64,000 nt of DNA, from positions 4,064,411 to 4,128,410 of the forward strand of contig OZ025875.1 of assembly GCA_964019415.1 (NCBI GenBank), read 5' to 3'. Both the position numbers and the translations under genes were made by a program. Origin of the DNA: Ianthella basta. Its lineage: Eukaryota > Porifera > Demospongiae > Verongiida > Ianthellidae. The notes beneath the pieces are model-generated. The model was not told the DNA's origin. It saw only the letters and a list, made by a program, of their open reading frames with translations, and did no database searches. Of the stretch, positions 1 through 11,298 are shown piece after piece. Each line of letters opens with the position of its first letter. Position 1 is the first letter of the stretch.

Positions 1-389
1 AGTGCGAGGAAGGCAACCTGAACGACGTATATGCGGTTGCTGCAAAGACTGATGCTAATATTGTCATCGGTCATTTGCCAAAGAAGATCTCAGCAGCTTG
101 CTCTCTGTTTCTCAGCCATAGTGGTATGATTGCGTGTGAGGTGACAGGCAGTAGGCAAGCGCCAGCAGATCTACCACAAGGAGGCCTAAATCAAGGTCCC
201 TCGTGCATTGAAGTTTGTGGGGGGACGCACATGGACAAGATTAAGAAGTTATTGACACCACCATCATCACTGAGCCAGCCAAAGCTACACACATGTAACA
301 GAGCTGAGTGTAGTCTAGCAAGCCAGACTGAAGCTGAGTGTGGCTTCATATGTCACATGACAAGTGTCGTTTCTATGTCATGCAATTAA
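1..389 (+). pseudogene. HIRAN-like domain fragment of a degenerate mobile-element-type gene
   Basis: The frame is open from the window edge to a stop at 387-389, so the 5' part is missing. The translation contains NLNDVYAVAAK, VIGHLPKKIS and CEVTGSRQAPADLPQGGL. This pattern of an 'N-D-AVAV' strand, a 'GHLP..IS' turn and a 'VTG.R' strand is typical of HIRAN-like modules in large repeated invertebrate genes that also carry Ulp1-like proteases. An Ulp1-like remnant follows about 200 bp downstream on the same strand, which supports one decayed gene. After the domain the frame drifts into unremarkable sequence before its stop. No start, promoter or intron is visible. The exact family is uncertain and the HIRAN label rests on pattern recognition alone. 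Confidence 0.5.
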
Positions 390-589
390 TTACTGTAGCT
401 TGTTACTATGAATGTATTTTCTGTAGCGCAGGCTGTGAACACCGCTTTGTCTTTCTTTGTTGTGTTGTCTTGTATCCTATATAAGTGCATGTGCTCAGTT
501 TGTGATTGCCTTAGTGCTCAGTGCAGTTGCCCAGTGTACCCGTGACCATTGCATGCACGCTCCCTCACAGCAATCCCGGGCTGTTGATC

Positions 590-1260
590 ATCGGCTCATG
601 ATTACACTCTCTATCAGTGAAGCGCGGCTTTCTCACAGTGAAGTAGCAATTGCTGTTGGTGATGAAGATTCTGCTTCTGGTGATTATTCTGTCCAGCCAG
701 TGTGGCTGTCAGCAAATAAAATAAGTTTGCTTGATGAAGATCACAGGATCATCGCCACAGGAGAGGAATTAAATGACAACAACTTTGCACAATCATTGCT
801 CAAGAAGCAATTCAAAGATATTCAAGGACTAATATACTTCTAAGCAGCAGGAAGCCTGGGCACACAATGGCATCCAATGGCTTGCAGATCATGCATACAA
901 GAGATAGTCACTGGATTGTTGCAACAACCATTGATTGCACCAACGAAGTGCTGATTTTTGACACCCTCTACTCCACTGTTGACAATCCAACTATAAAGCT
1001 GACACAACAGACATTTGGAGTACAGCAGCTCGGGATGGAGAAAGGCAGGAAGTAAAAAGGTTTTAAAGATTGTGGTGTGTTTCGCTATAGCCATTGCTAC
1101 ATCACTCACACACTTCGGTTTGGATGGTGCAATGGCCTGCTTCAATCAGAGAGCCATGCGAGATCATCTACTTCTATGCTTTGAGAATATGTGTTTAACT
1201 CCTTTTCCACAACAACATGGCTTAGTATTATATCAAGTTGACATACTCTCTAGCAAATAG
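590..1260 (+). pseudogene. Ulp1/C48-like cysteine protease remnant, frameshifted
   Basis: Three overlapping frames give one protease-like domain. The first (to 842) contains SANKISLLDEDHRII and FAQSLLKKQFKDIQGL. The second (867-1055) contains DSHWIVATTID and LIFDTLYST, matching the catalytic His and Asp blocks of Ulp1/SUMO-protease folds. The third (1015-1260) contains FAIAIATSLTHFGLDGA and RAMRDHLLLCFENMCLTPF, which matches the C-terminal block normally preceded by a D-C-G-L-F active-site motif. Here the Cys context reads IVVCFAIA, so the active site is altered. Frameshifts near 840 and 1050 break the gene. With the HIRAN-like piece upstream it looks like one decayed transposon-related gene. 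The fold is fairly clear; the element type is not. Confidence 0.6.
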
Positions 1261-1419
1261 ACCTATACTTGCAGGGTATAGCGCACTGTAGACACATGGA
1301 CTATGTTGACACATGAATTCACTGATTGCACTCATTAGAATTGATGTATGGTCACTTGGTGTTGCATGATCTTTACTGTTATTAGTTAATGGTTGCTATC
1401 ACTGAAGAACTAGCTAGTG

Positions 1420-2720
1420 ACAGAATCGACGGCCTGCAGTATACCAGCTTTCCTAAATCCATTGATGGCCACATCAGAACGTTGCTGTAGTTCCTGCCAA
1501 GCTGACTTCATTCAGTTGGCACTTTTATTCTTTATTATGGCTGCTGGAATCTCCACCTTGAGTTTCTCAATGGGAATGTTATTGTTCAGCTGCTTCTCCA
1601 CCTCTTCAGCGTACCAAATTTGAAATCATCTTTTAATCTTGTCTTTCAGTGGCTTGTTGATTGAAATATCTAGTGGCTGTAATTTGTCAGTGAATTTGCT
1701 GGGACATGTATTGGACTGATCTTGTGCTCTTCGAGAAGAGTCTGGATGCCAGGGGTAGTCTGTCCTTTGTGTCTTGTCTAGCTACAGTGCCTCCCTCTTC
1801 TGTGGAACACCAATTTCCTTGATGTATCATGTCACTGTATCCTCATTTGACCAGTGGTTATCACTGTGCCAAATGTACCATTGTTTGGGGAATGAACCTT
1901 TGGGTGGCAGCGTAGTGTTTTGCCTTAATAAATCAGCTGTGGAGGAAGATACTCACCTGTTATAGTGTAATGGCGAGAACAGCTGTGATTTGTCGCTTGT
2001 CATCAGAATTTGCAATTGGGATGATTTTTTCTTTTGCACATTGCATGGTCCACTCTCCAGTTGGTACAAATTTAAGTGCTGCCAGGTCCCAATTGAAAAT
2101 GAGTGATGGTGGAATATCACTATTCAGCACTTCTGCTTTGATGTCTGCTAGGAATTCCTCTGGAAGCTCTTCAAAGTGTGTAACCATGATTTTGCCAGCA
2201 TTTGAGTATTTGCTTTTAATTTATCCCATTCTCCGGAATAGTGATTTCGCCCATGCTTTCATTATTTTGATGTGACCGCCATGCTGTGTAAGCAATGCAG
2301 GATTTCTTGCAGCTATAATGCCATTTGCAGCAGCCATAACAATGGTGGTGTTAATAACTCCTCCTATGCTCCTCAATGCACTGATGTAGTCCTGAACACA
2401 GGTATCCTGGTCCTTTCCAAGAACCAAAGGTCTCTCCACTGCCATTTTAGGTAACAAAGCAACCTGAACAACTCCAGATCCTTTCTTGCCACCTTCTGCA
2501 GCCTCTGATTTCAGTGGTACCAAGTATTCTGCCTTTAGCTTCCTAGCTGTTGTTTCAGGCAAGTTTCTGCCCAGGGTTTTGGAGAAGTGTCTAACAGCAG
2601 ATGCAGGACCGTTCTCGACTGCATATTTACCAATCTGTGCTCTCTCCTTTGCTGTGTAACATTGTACTGGCCACTTCCTTTCTCACTTTTTTAGCTTTGG
2701 ACATTTTACGTCGTCATTAC
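1420..2720 (-). pseudogene. pogo/Tigger-like transposase remnant (CENP-B HTH + DDE)
   Basis: Minus-strand pieces are collinear with a pogo-like DDE transposase. 2562-2221 gives RKLKAEYLVPLKSE, LPKMAVERPLVLG and DYISALRSIGGVIN (N-terminal/HTH part). 2187-1960 gives LIFNWDLAALKFVPTGEWTM and DDKRQITAVLAI, where NWD is the first catalytic Asp block. Around 1690-1640 a broken frame reads HQLQPLDISINKPLKDK, the block after the last catalytic Asp in this family. Stops and frameshifts separate the pieces, so the gene is dead. Terminal repeats were not securely found; the inverted-repeat element at 2745-3350 lies just beyond its N-terminal side and may be related. Confidence 0.7.
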
Positions 2721-2744
2721 TCTTTGAACATCTTTTGCCGACAA

Positions 2745-3350
2745 ATATACCATACAGTTTCTAATATAGGCGTCCCTTAAAAACAATTCCAGCACTGAAA
2801 GGCGCTTCTTATTAGAACGTCTAAAAATATGCAATGACCAAGGGGTGCTTCAATTAGAAGGGCGCCTAGCACGTGTATTGGAGCGAAATAGTTCTTTTGA
2901 ACGCCTGTGTACAAAACAGCATGCTGCTTTGTTTCGCGGGGTACTGGCATCGACTGGACTTATGGGCTCCACGCAATCAGCAAATACAGGTGCCACCTGG
3001 ATGTCTTCTTTGTCAGCCTGCGTTACTCAGTTCCAGTGGGCACTTCCTTGGTCTTCCTACTGGTCACCTGACTTGCTTAACCATCTTCATCGCACGTTCT
3101 GTGGACGTGAATGCATAAAGCAGCGACGTGGTTAAAGTATTCCATCAGGGACGCCATTTCGCTGTCTCAAGTTCAGCACATGCGGTATAGTACAATATTA
3201 TATATTTCACTCCAATAATTTAGGCGCTGCCTGATATTATTTCCAATGCCCAAGGGCGCTTACAATTGGAACGGTAAAAATAGGGTATGCCCTAGGAGGC
3301 GCTTTAATTGGGGCGGTGCCTATATTAGAAATTATACGGTACCTCAGTAG
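2745..3350. mobile_element. Inverted-repeat (MITE-like) element of about 600 bp
   Basis: The left end carries 'TTTCTAATATAGGCG' (2758-2772). The right end carries the inverse, read on the minus strand as 'TTTCTAATATAGGC' close to 3335. Both arms then continue with related GGCGC-rich motifs such as 'AGGCGCTT' and 'GGGCGC' spaced by runs of TTAGAA or TTGGAA. No convincing transposase frame lies between them. This is a non-autonomous DNA element or the degenerate terminus of the neighbouring pogo-like element. The arm boundaries are approximate because the arms are diverged. Confidence 0.45.
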
Positions 3351-3727
3351 GCAAAGCTCAATCTTCTAATGAGTTTTCCTCTTTAGGTAGCGATACATAG
3401 CCATGACACTATCAAACAAGAAGCCCTGGATATACAAAGTACGTCCAATTTCAGAACCGTGTAACCATGTGCAAAGTGTCTCACAGCCACTAGCAATAAA
3501 AGCAAGCCAGAATACAAATCGCCTTTGCTCAAATTCACGTCCGCACAAAATTGATGACAACTGGGACGAAAATGGTCCAAACCTAGTCAAACAACATCTT
3601 GTAGACTCCTCAGTCATATTTAATCGTCATTGGCAACCTACTGAACCGTAACTAGCTCGATGACCTGTTAAGATCCCTTATCAGCCATTTGCTATGAATG
3701 TCACTATGGCCTGAGGCTTCCCCAACC

Positions 3728-3955
3728 GGCAAAGTAAATTCTGCCAAAGCAATAGTAACTCGACACCATGATGAACCACATTTCCGTGACGTTTGCTCTG
3801 CATTCCAAATTTCTTTGTAGCTACATGGGACTAGCTAGCTAGACATTTGGGTCCATGTAGCTGTACCAGGAAATTAGGAATGCAGAGCAAACGTCATGGA
3901 AATGTGGTTCATGATGGTGTCCAGTTACTGTTACTTGCTTTTTCTGCTGGCCATT
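3728..3955. repeat. Long hairpin MITE
   Basis: Near-perfect inverted arms are present: 'CACCATGATGAACCACATTT' at 3764-3783 pairs with 'AAATGTGGTTCATGATGGTG' at about 3900-3919, and pairing continues inwards through the GCAGAGCAAACGTCA block. The outer arms continue more weakly to about 3728 and 3955. The loop contains GCTAGCTAG. There is no coding capacity. It lies about 190 bp downstream of the last recognised exon of the first ankyrin-Roc-COR gene, possibly in its next intron. Confidence 0.75.
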
Positions 3956-4141
3956 CCAAAATCCCTTTTAATTCTAAAGGAATTTTTATACACTAGTAAT
4001 ACAATGTATGACAGCATGTGCACATAATATACCTAGCATTATATGAGTATATAGCAGTCATTGTACCTGTACACAGATAGCTACATATAGCAGACATAAT
4101 ATTCTAAAAGTCACAGAAACAGCACAAAGATGATCACTTAC

Positions 4142-6884
4142 TGTTTTGGAGCTCTGTCAAATGCTGCACCACATTGAGTGATGGTAACCATCCTCCAAAC
4201 AGCTCCTGTACTTTCACTCTCTTGGAACCAGTGCCACCAGTGATTGGCAGGGAATGGACATACTTGTGACCAGCATCAATTGAACAAATAATACTGGTTA
4301 ATGGATATCGGGTATCAGGAGATGATTGTGACTCATCCACACCAATATGTTTGTAGGGATGGATGATGTAGGGTGTAGCCTTGAGTGTTGGTGATAGCTT
4401 AGCAATGGTACGGAAAGTGCATTGTGTGACATTAGAAATGTATTGATACAGTTCACCTGGTTCCTCCCTACTTCGTCCGATAACCTGGACCATGCTGCCA
4501 TCACTGATCTGGACTGCTGCATCCACACCTGTAGTGGATCCCCAGGAAAGGCCGTTCACCCAAACACTGCAGCAGTGCTTTCTCACAGTGGATGGCAACT
4601 TCTTATCAATGAATACTTGAGTGGCTGCAATACCAAGTATGATGCCTTGGAGGAGATGGGCAAGGATAATATGCCTATCATCTGTCTTCAGTTGCCAGCA
4701 TGCCCAATGGCGACACTGTGGGTCTGGTTCAAATATCTCACAAGCTTCGGCTGATACCAGGGCTGGAAAATACAACCATCCATCAACTTCATCCTTTTCG
4801 GTTAAAGAAAGTATTTCTTCCTTCAAAAGCAAAGGATCAATCCTGATGCAGAACTCAAGAGTGACCAGGACTTCTTGGATCATCTTTGAGTCCAGTTTTG
4901 GAAACAACTTGGTGAGATGAGTGCAATGGAGAAGACCAAACTGGTTGACCCTGTTCTGACTTGGGGAGAATAGTGTGCCATAGACATCATGCAGAATGGT
5001 TTGGAGATCTAAAATCAGCCAGCTTTGGGATGGATCATGCTTGTTATGGAGGAAGAGGATGCATCCAGCTGCAGAGAGGTCCTGACACACATCCTTAGGT
5101 TCAGGTAAGTTAGGGGGAAGGTTATGTGCATTGTCCTGCAGCCACACTCTGAATGTATTCAGTTGTAAAGATTGGCCACAGAATGATTTATGGAGTTGTG
5201 CCATGACCCAGTGAATGTTGTATGATAAGACAGGTAAGGTTGACCAACTTGGCTGGGTCTTTTGAAGATAACCATGCAGTCCTTTGATACCTGTACTTTC
5301 AGGTTCACGACAATCAAGAAGAAAAAGATGCAGTGCTTTGAGGGAAGGATACTCTTTCTGCATAAAACGAAAGCATCTTTTCAACTTCTGCTGTGCTGCC
5401 TTCTTTGACTTCACCTGGTCCAGGAAGCTGCCAACCACAATTACTTCAGGCACAGATTTGGTAGATGCCAAAATTACAGGTTGCAGCCAGCGAATGAGTT
5501 GTTGTGTGATGACATCTTGTCTTTCAGTTACTTTCACTAACAGAAGCAGGGTTAGAGGCACTCCTGGCTTGCTCAGCATGGCCTCCAGGAAGGGCTGATG
5601 AGGGCCATGGTAGTCAGACTGACCTGCAAAGTCATAGAACAATATTTCCCCATATTTTGCACTGGAGAAAGGGACTGCCTCAATACCAGCAGTACGCTGT
5701 GTAATATTATTAACTCGTGAAAACTTGATTACAAAGCTTTGCACTTCTGTTCTACTCTCGCTTTGCAGAGCTGCTATTAGCGTACTCTTACCATACTCAC
5801 TATTTCCAATTACTGCAACTACACGCTTGGGTGAGGAAGATAATGCTTGCTTCAGAGCAGTCCTAAACCTGTGAGAACAGATGTGTGAAGGTGTTCTAAA
5901 ATATGGGTTTTCTGTTAGCACATTCGCTCCAGCTTCTACAAGGTGTCTACCACATCTGATGTGGTCATACCAGGCTGCATAGTGCAGTGCAGTCATTCCA
6001 GAGCCAGACAATGCGCTCATTTTCTTCACTGTACCCAATATTGGCATAGCAATAATCAGAATTGCTAGTAGCATTGGCCTCCATACCAGGCCCATTACAC
6101 CTGCCACTGTAATTGCCACTATGATCAGTAGTGCAACTGCACTAGGAGCTGCCCCTGTCCCTGCTGTTGCTCCTGCCACCAGCATTGCCACTAACATTGT
6201 CAGTACCACTGTGTCAAACCCTGCCACTGCCACTGCCACCACCACTGTCACTGTCCCTATCCCTACAACTACATATATAAGGGCCACTGCTGCTTGCGTC
6301 TCTTTTTCTGCCTTTGACCAAACCCATACCGCTAGCCCGACCACTGCCACTGTCACTGCCACTACAGCCATTCCTGTCTCTGTCCGTGCCAATATGGCTA
6401 ATACCACAGTCCCTACCAACGCCATAACCTTGGTTGATGACTTTATCTGCAACATCTTGTATGGCTCATTAAAGAAAGCAATTACTATTGTATAGATCAA
6501 ATAGCATCCAAAATGCACCAATACATTGAACACCATCAGTGAAAAGAGTGTTGAAACTGTCCAAACCACCAGATCTGGCCATGCTCTAGCCAATTTGACA
6601 ATGAATTGTAACCAACTTACAAAGTAAACTTTACTTTGCTGGTCTACCTTACATTCTGCAAGGATGAGCTCCTTGACAATCTTATCATGGCCTCTAATAC
6701 TTGCCATCATCAATGGAGTGTGACCTTTGTGACAGTGGTCCACATCACAGCCTGCTCTGATAACCGACTTCACCATGTATATGTCACCTCCATCACATGC
6801 ATACCACAGGATGTGGCTTCGTTCTTCTGTAGACAGCTCCTTGACATCATTCACCAGGAGACGAATCACAGCATAACTGTCAGC
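4142..6884 (-). CDS. Ankyrin - hydrophobic array - ankyrin - Roc-COR (ROCO) protein, copy A
   Basis: One large coding exon; the frame is open from 6995 to a stop at 4134-4136. A good acceptor (TTTTACAG, exon from 6884) suggests an upstream first exon. A consensus donor, GTAAGT, from 4141 suggests the gene continues, in the same phase as copy B. Residues below count from 6995: ankyrin repeats about 60-120 (HTPLMMASIRGHDKIVKELI); an Ala/Val-rich membrane-like array about 125-325; another ankyrin repeat (MTALHYAAWYDH) about 331-370; Roc GTPase with P-loop GNSEYGKST (397-405), DFAG at 455-458, and SFLDQ at about 523-527 where N/TKxD would be expected; COR-like region about 590-930. ROCO proteins are dimeric GTPase switches upstream of kinases or death domains. 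Ligand and output are unknown. Confidence 0.88.
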
Positions 6885-7679
6885 CTGTAAAATGGACATT
6901 CTATTATCTTTGCCTTTATCCAAGTTTACCAAATTGTAGCTACAATAAAAAGAAGTGCAAAGAGATGTTGTCAGCACTGCACTGCTATCACACATGCAAC
7001 TAGAAACTTTTGAAAAATATTATTATAATGAGGTGTCAAAAAACTGGCTATATCAAATAATAATTGCTCCATGCATTTAGCACTGCACCAACTGCCTTAG
7101 TTACGAGAGTTGTAAAAGATCTTCTTAACTTGCAATAACATCTTGCTTAACATGGCTAACACAGAGTTGTAAGTTGACAGACTTGCTCAACACTGTTAAC
7201 CCAAGATTCATGGTGCCATATACAAACTGTACAACTGTACTGTAGGTTTCCCCCTCAAAACACAATGTTCTGGAAATCACTTCACCCTGAAGCAAAATGA
7301 ATGACTGCCCATTGCTCCTGTCTTGGCTTGCATGCTGCAAGATGAATAAACACTTCGCTTTGCACATACTCCCTGGCATCAATCAAACAGTGGACATTCA
7401 GCTGCCTATATGCACACCATGTGTGCATGTAGACTTCAGGAATTAAGGTGTACATGTGTGCTTCTGTGTGTGCATGCATACACTTAATCATGACTGTACA
7501 TTCCTGACCTCTGCATGCTACAGAATGAGTAGAAGAAATAGCACTATAGAGTGCATAATTAGAATGCAGCAGTGACTACATGCATGCATGCAAGCTTATA
7601 AATATAGCTACTATACTGCTGTATGTATATTCGTGTGTGCATGTAGTAGAATGAGAATATACTGTGAGGCAAATAATTA

Positions 7680-8825
7680 TATGCACAGTAACTGTTGTTT
7701 GTTGCTCGATATAGCCTTATGCACATATATAAGGAATAGTACTGTTCTTGCTATGGTGTACAAGCAATTTACAGGCACGAGAAAAGAATGAATGACATTT
7801 TGTGTAAGCTGATAGTGAAAAGGCATGACAGCAGATGGAACCCACTTACTTGGAATGGTTGTAAGGTATATAGCAATATTGCTTCTCAGGTATATATGCA
7901 GCCATAGTTGTACTGCACGTGCAGGTCCTTGCATGCAGTATAATGGTGTATGTATATCCGTGCCGCTTGGGCAATGCTTGCACAACAACGAGGCCAAAAT
8001 GAGCCCAGGGGGCGAGAGTCAGGTTCGAAAAGCAATTGACGATTGCAAGCCGTTTGGCTGCTTATACAGCTCTCACTGCCACACTGGAGCACTATGCTAA
8101 GGACAAAGGAGCTTTCATCACTGCAAGCCACAACGAGTATGCACACAGATGCTACGTGTTCACTTGCTGGCCATCTTCCAAGCTGTAGCTATAATATACA
8201 TATGTACCCATTTGGACTGTTCACCATTGTAAAATTACAAGGCTATTTAAAAGTGCATCGTAATTTGCACTGCATCTACTAAGTTCTCCATGTTTCATCT
8301 TCTTAATTTCTCTCTGCACTGTGTACAGGCGTTTGCCAGCGAGGCTTCTAGCATTTCTAATGTGTGCCTTAGTATAGTATACATAGTACATGGCATGAAG
8401 AGGCAGGCATGAGAACATAATGAAGGGCATCTTGTTTACAGGAAACTGATAGTAAAAAGGTATGACACATATAGCAGCTATAGCCCACTTACTTTGGAAT
8501 GGTTGTAAGGTAGCTATTGCTACTCAGGGGTTATTTGAAGCAGCCACAATGAGGGCAGCAAAGAACATCTGAAACCCATAGATAGTCTTCTCTAAACGTA
8601 CTGACCTGCATGCAAGGACCTGCACATGCAGTACAACTATGGCTGCATATATACAACCATTCCAAAGTAAGTGGGCTCCATCTGCTGTCATGCCTTTTCA
8701 CTATCAGCTTACTGTACACAAAATGCCCTCCATTCTGTTCTCATGCCTGTAAATGGCTTGCATGCCTCACATACACGATAGCTAGAACTGTACTAACGAT
8801 ATACAACTGTGCATATATAAAATTA
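7680..8825. repeat. Nested inverted repeat inside the large palindrome
   Basis: 7680-7950 is matched in inverse orientation by about 8605-8825. The shared block contains 'GCTGATAGTGAAAAGGCATG' (about 7809-7828) and 'CAGGTCCTTGCATGCAG' (about 7921-7937). A third, direct partial copy sits at about 8436-8520 (ACTGATAGTAAAAAGGTATG, then CCACTTACTTTGGAATGGTT). The arms are diverged at the few-percent level, so they are not very young. No gene was recognised here. Confidence 0.7.
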
Positions 8826-9260
8826 TCTCTTTGTTTCTCAACAGTTGGAGAATTAAGATTAAATAATCTGGGCTTGACTCAAGGGGGTAGATTAAACCTC
8901 TATAGAGAAGTAAAGAAAGCTCCATCTACAGAGAGATACGTACCTAACATTAGAACTGTGGGGGGGGGTGTCTCCCGCTGGCGGTGGAGACCAGTAGATA
9001 CACCCGGGTGCCATATCGGCAGAGGGTGTGCTGGCTGTGTGACTGGGGAGAGGTGGAGGACCAGTGACACTTTTTTAGCCATCTACCCAGCCCTCAGACA
9101 CCTCAGACTAAAATTATTTAATTGCTGTCATAACAAATCTATCAATTTTTATCATCTGACTTTACAGGACAAATCAAGTACATTTTATGTAAATATGACA
9201 ACCCCATTGTATTCCTCCTTACTCAATTATATTCATGTAGACATCACATCCTAATTATTT
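8820..9260 (+). other. Unassigned open stretch in the palindrome centre
   Basis: A plus-strand frame is open from 8610 to 9254 (214 codons), but its first part runs through the nested inverted repeat. The unique part (8820-9254) has a basic/Gly-Trp segment (about 8935-9060) and then low-complexity AT-rich sequence. No family is recognised, and codon use is not convincing. It is more likely non-coding or part of a mobile element than a gene. Confidence 0.2.
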
Positions 9261-9665
9261 GACACCTATTCATGACTGATTATATAATGCCTGATAGTCT
9301 GACTCTCTTCTGTGTTTGTGTTTTGTTTGTACAGTGACCAGTAAGTCTTTTCTGTTAGCTGAGCAGCCTCTGTATGCATGCATGCTGTTTGTCACTTTAA
9401 TAATAATAATAATAATAATAGATACCTCACAGTATACCGTAATTTGGGAGATAAATGCGCTGTTAGAATAATGCAAAATCAGTCCAAGTTGAGTCACTGA
9501 AATGTTAATGCTTGTTTAAATAATGCGGGAACACATCCATACACACATGTATAGTCACAAGGTAATTGTTCAAGTGATCAAGCTACTGTTCACCAATGTA
9601 TCAGCAAAAGGATTGGAATCATTGTCACTCTCAGCTTTGTTCACTACCTCACAGGTTCCTGTGTT

Positions 9666-9666
<1 letters not shown>

Positions 9667-9737
<71 letters not shown>

Positions 9738-9850
9738 GTGTGTGTATGTGTGTGTGTGAGTGTGTGTGTGCTGTGTACGCGCGCGCATGTGTGTGTGAGA
9801 GTGTTTGTGTGCTGTGTGTATGCGCGCGCATGTGTGTGTGTGTGTTTATT
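9667..9850. repeat. (TG)n microsatellite, interrupted
   Basis: A TG dinucleotide run from 9667 to about 9775 is followed by degenerate TG/GCGC units to about 9847. Cys-Val or His-Thr frames across it on both strands are artefacts. An (AAT)n run lies just upstream at 9400-9420. Confidence 0.95.
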
Positions 9851-10572
9851 AGTGTGTCCTAGTAGACTCGTCTCAGAGCGCTGCCATTTTAAAATGCCCA
9901 TTGCTCAGTCTTTATGATATTTGGAGCTATATCTCACAGGAGAGTTTTCAACAGGATTCTTACTAACTTTACCATGTAAACACATACCTATGTCCTAATT
10001 TCGTTTGATAGACAGACAGCGAAATGTGAACAAAATGATTGGGAGCCTTGTAAAGTGTAGGAACCTCGAGCGCCACCATCTTGAATTGCTCAAAATATAA
10101 CAAGCGAGAAAATAAACATTTTCTTAATAATGCGGAAGCCTGTCCATTCACATTTATAGCATTAATAAGACAGTCGCATTAATTTCCCAAATTACGGTAT
10201 TCTTATTCTACTACATACACACACAAACATACATACAGCAGTATAGTAGCTATATTTATGAGCTTGCACGCATGTAGTGACTGCTGCATTCTAGTTTTGC
10301 ATTCTAGTACTGTTACTTCTACTCATTCTGTAGCATGCAGAGGTCAGGAATGTACAGTCATGATTTGTGTATGCATGCACACACAGAAGCACACATGTAC
10401 ACCTTAATTCCTGAAGTCTACATGCACACATGGTGTGCATATAGGCAGCTGAATGTCCAGTGTTTGATTGATGCCAGGGAGTATGTGCAAAGCGAAGTGT
10501 TTATTCATCTTGCAGCATGCAAGCCAAGACAGGAGCAATGGGCAGTCTTTCATTTTGCTCCAGGATGAAGTG

Positions 10573-10675
10573 TAGTCTCACATGCCAGCCGTTCCTGCGA
10601 TGCCACAATAGGGGGAATGGGGGCTGTCTCTGCGATTGTGCAATAGGAGAAATACGGGCTGGCATGCGAGACTAG
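10573..10675. mobile_element. 103-bp MITE with GTG flanks and a visible empty site
   Basis: The element begins TAGTCTCACATGCCAGCC and ends GGCTGGCATGCGAGACTA(G), giving 18-bp terminal inverted repeats with one mismatch. It is flanked by GTG at 10570-10572 and 10676-10678. The opposite arm of the large inverted repeat (near 7280-7290) carries the uninterrupted sequence with a single GTG. The insertion and its 3-bp target duplication can therefore be read directly. It has no coding capacity. Confidence 0.85.
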
Positions 10676-11101
10676 GTGATTTCCAGAACATTGTGTTCCT
10701 AGGGGGAAACCTACAGTACATTTGTACAGTTTGTATATGGCACCATGAATATTAATATTGATACCATGAATATGATTATACATTCACTACTTGGGTTAAC
10801 AGTGTTGAGCAAGTCTGTCAACTTACAACTTTGTTACACCATGTTAAGCAAGATGTTATTGCAAGTTAAAAAGATCTTTTACAACTCTCGTAACTAAGGC
10901 AGTTGGTGTAGTGTATAGAAATGCATGACATACTATTTCACTGGCTTCATCACACACTGCTATATATTTACACACCTTTTGTAGTTTTCTGCCCATATAC
11001 AGACAGTACCAACAACAGCACTGTTGGATACTATTTATGTTGATGTAGTAAGAGAAGGGGGCGGTTGCATGCATCAAGCCACTACTGACGCAGATACATC
11101 A

Positions 11102-11298
11102 AAGGGTAATCACTAGATATTACGTCTACCAACTTGCTACACCAGAATGGTGTGCAAGCTGGGGGACCGAAGTCCTATTGATGGCAACCAGTGATCATCT
11201 CCTTCCAGTCAACCGTGACAAAAGAGCCATGGACACACCAATACTGGTGCTAAAGTAGCAAGCTAGTATAATAGGCATAATGTGCAGTGATTACCCTT
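11102..11298. mobile_element. Short inverted-repeat element (possible MITE)
   Basis: The ends are a perfect 13-bp inverted pair: AAGGGTAATCACT at 11102-11114 and AGTGATTACCCTT at 11286-11298. The internal 170 bp has no coding frame. The surrounding gene-free stretch (10913-12150) shows nothing else recognisable. A chance pair of this length cannot be fully excluded. Confidence 0.4.

Larger units (their letters stand above)
7081..10912. repeat. Large inverted duplication: arms 7081-7645 and 10195-10912
   Basis: The right arm is the reverse complement of the left over more than 550 bp. For example, the minus strand of the left arm and the plus strand of the right arm both encode the same meaningless frame containing HTEAHMYTLIPEVYMHTW and QSEVFIHLAACKPRQEQW. 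The outer boundary reads 'AACTGCCTTAGTTACGAGAG' on the left and its complement near 10890-10910 on the right. The arms differ by a 103-bp insertion and a short duplication in the right arm. The roughly 2.5-kb centre contains a second, nested inverted pair. No transposase gene was recognised inside. It may be a composite foldback element or a palindromic rearrangement. Confidence 0.8.

Noticed and set aside
6121..6495. Ala/Thr-rich plus-strand frame (124 codons) opposite ROCO copy A, and similar at 23628-23960
   Set aside because: Shadow of the Ala/Val repeat array on the coding strand; no independent gene evidence.
7282..7491. Conserved-looking frame present both here (minus) and at 10335-10568 (plus)
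   Set aside because: The similarity is explained by the inverted duplication of the DNA; substitutions show no coding constraint and no domain is recognised.
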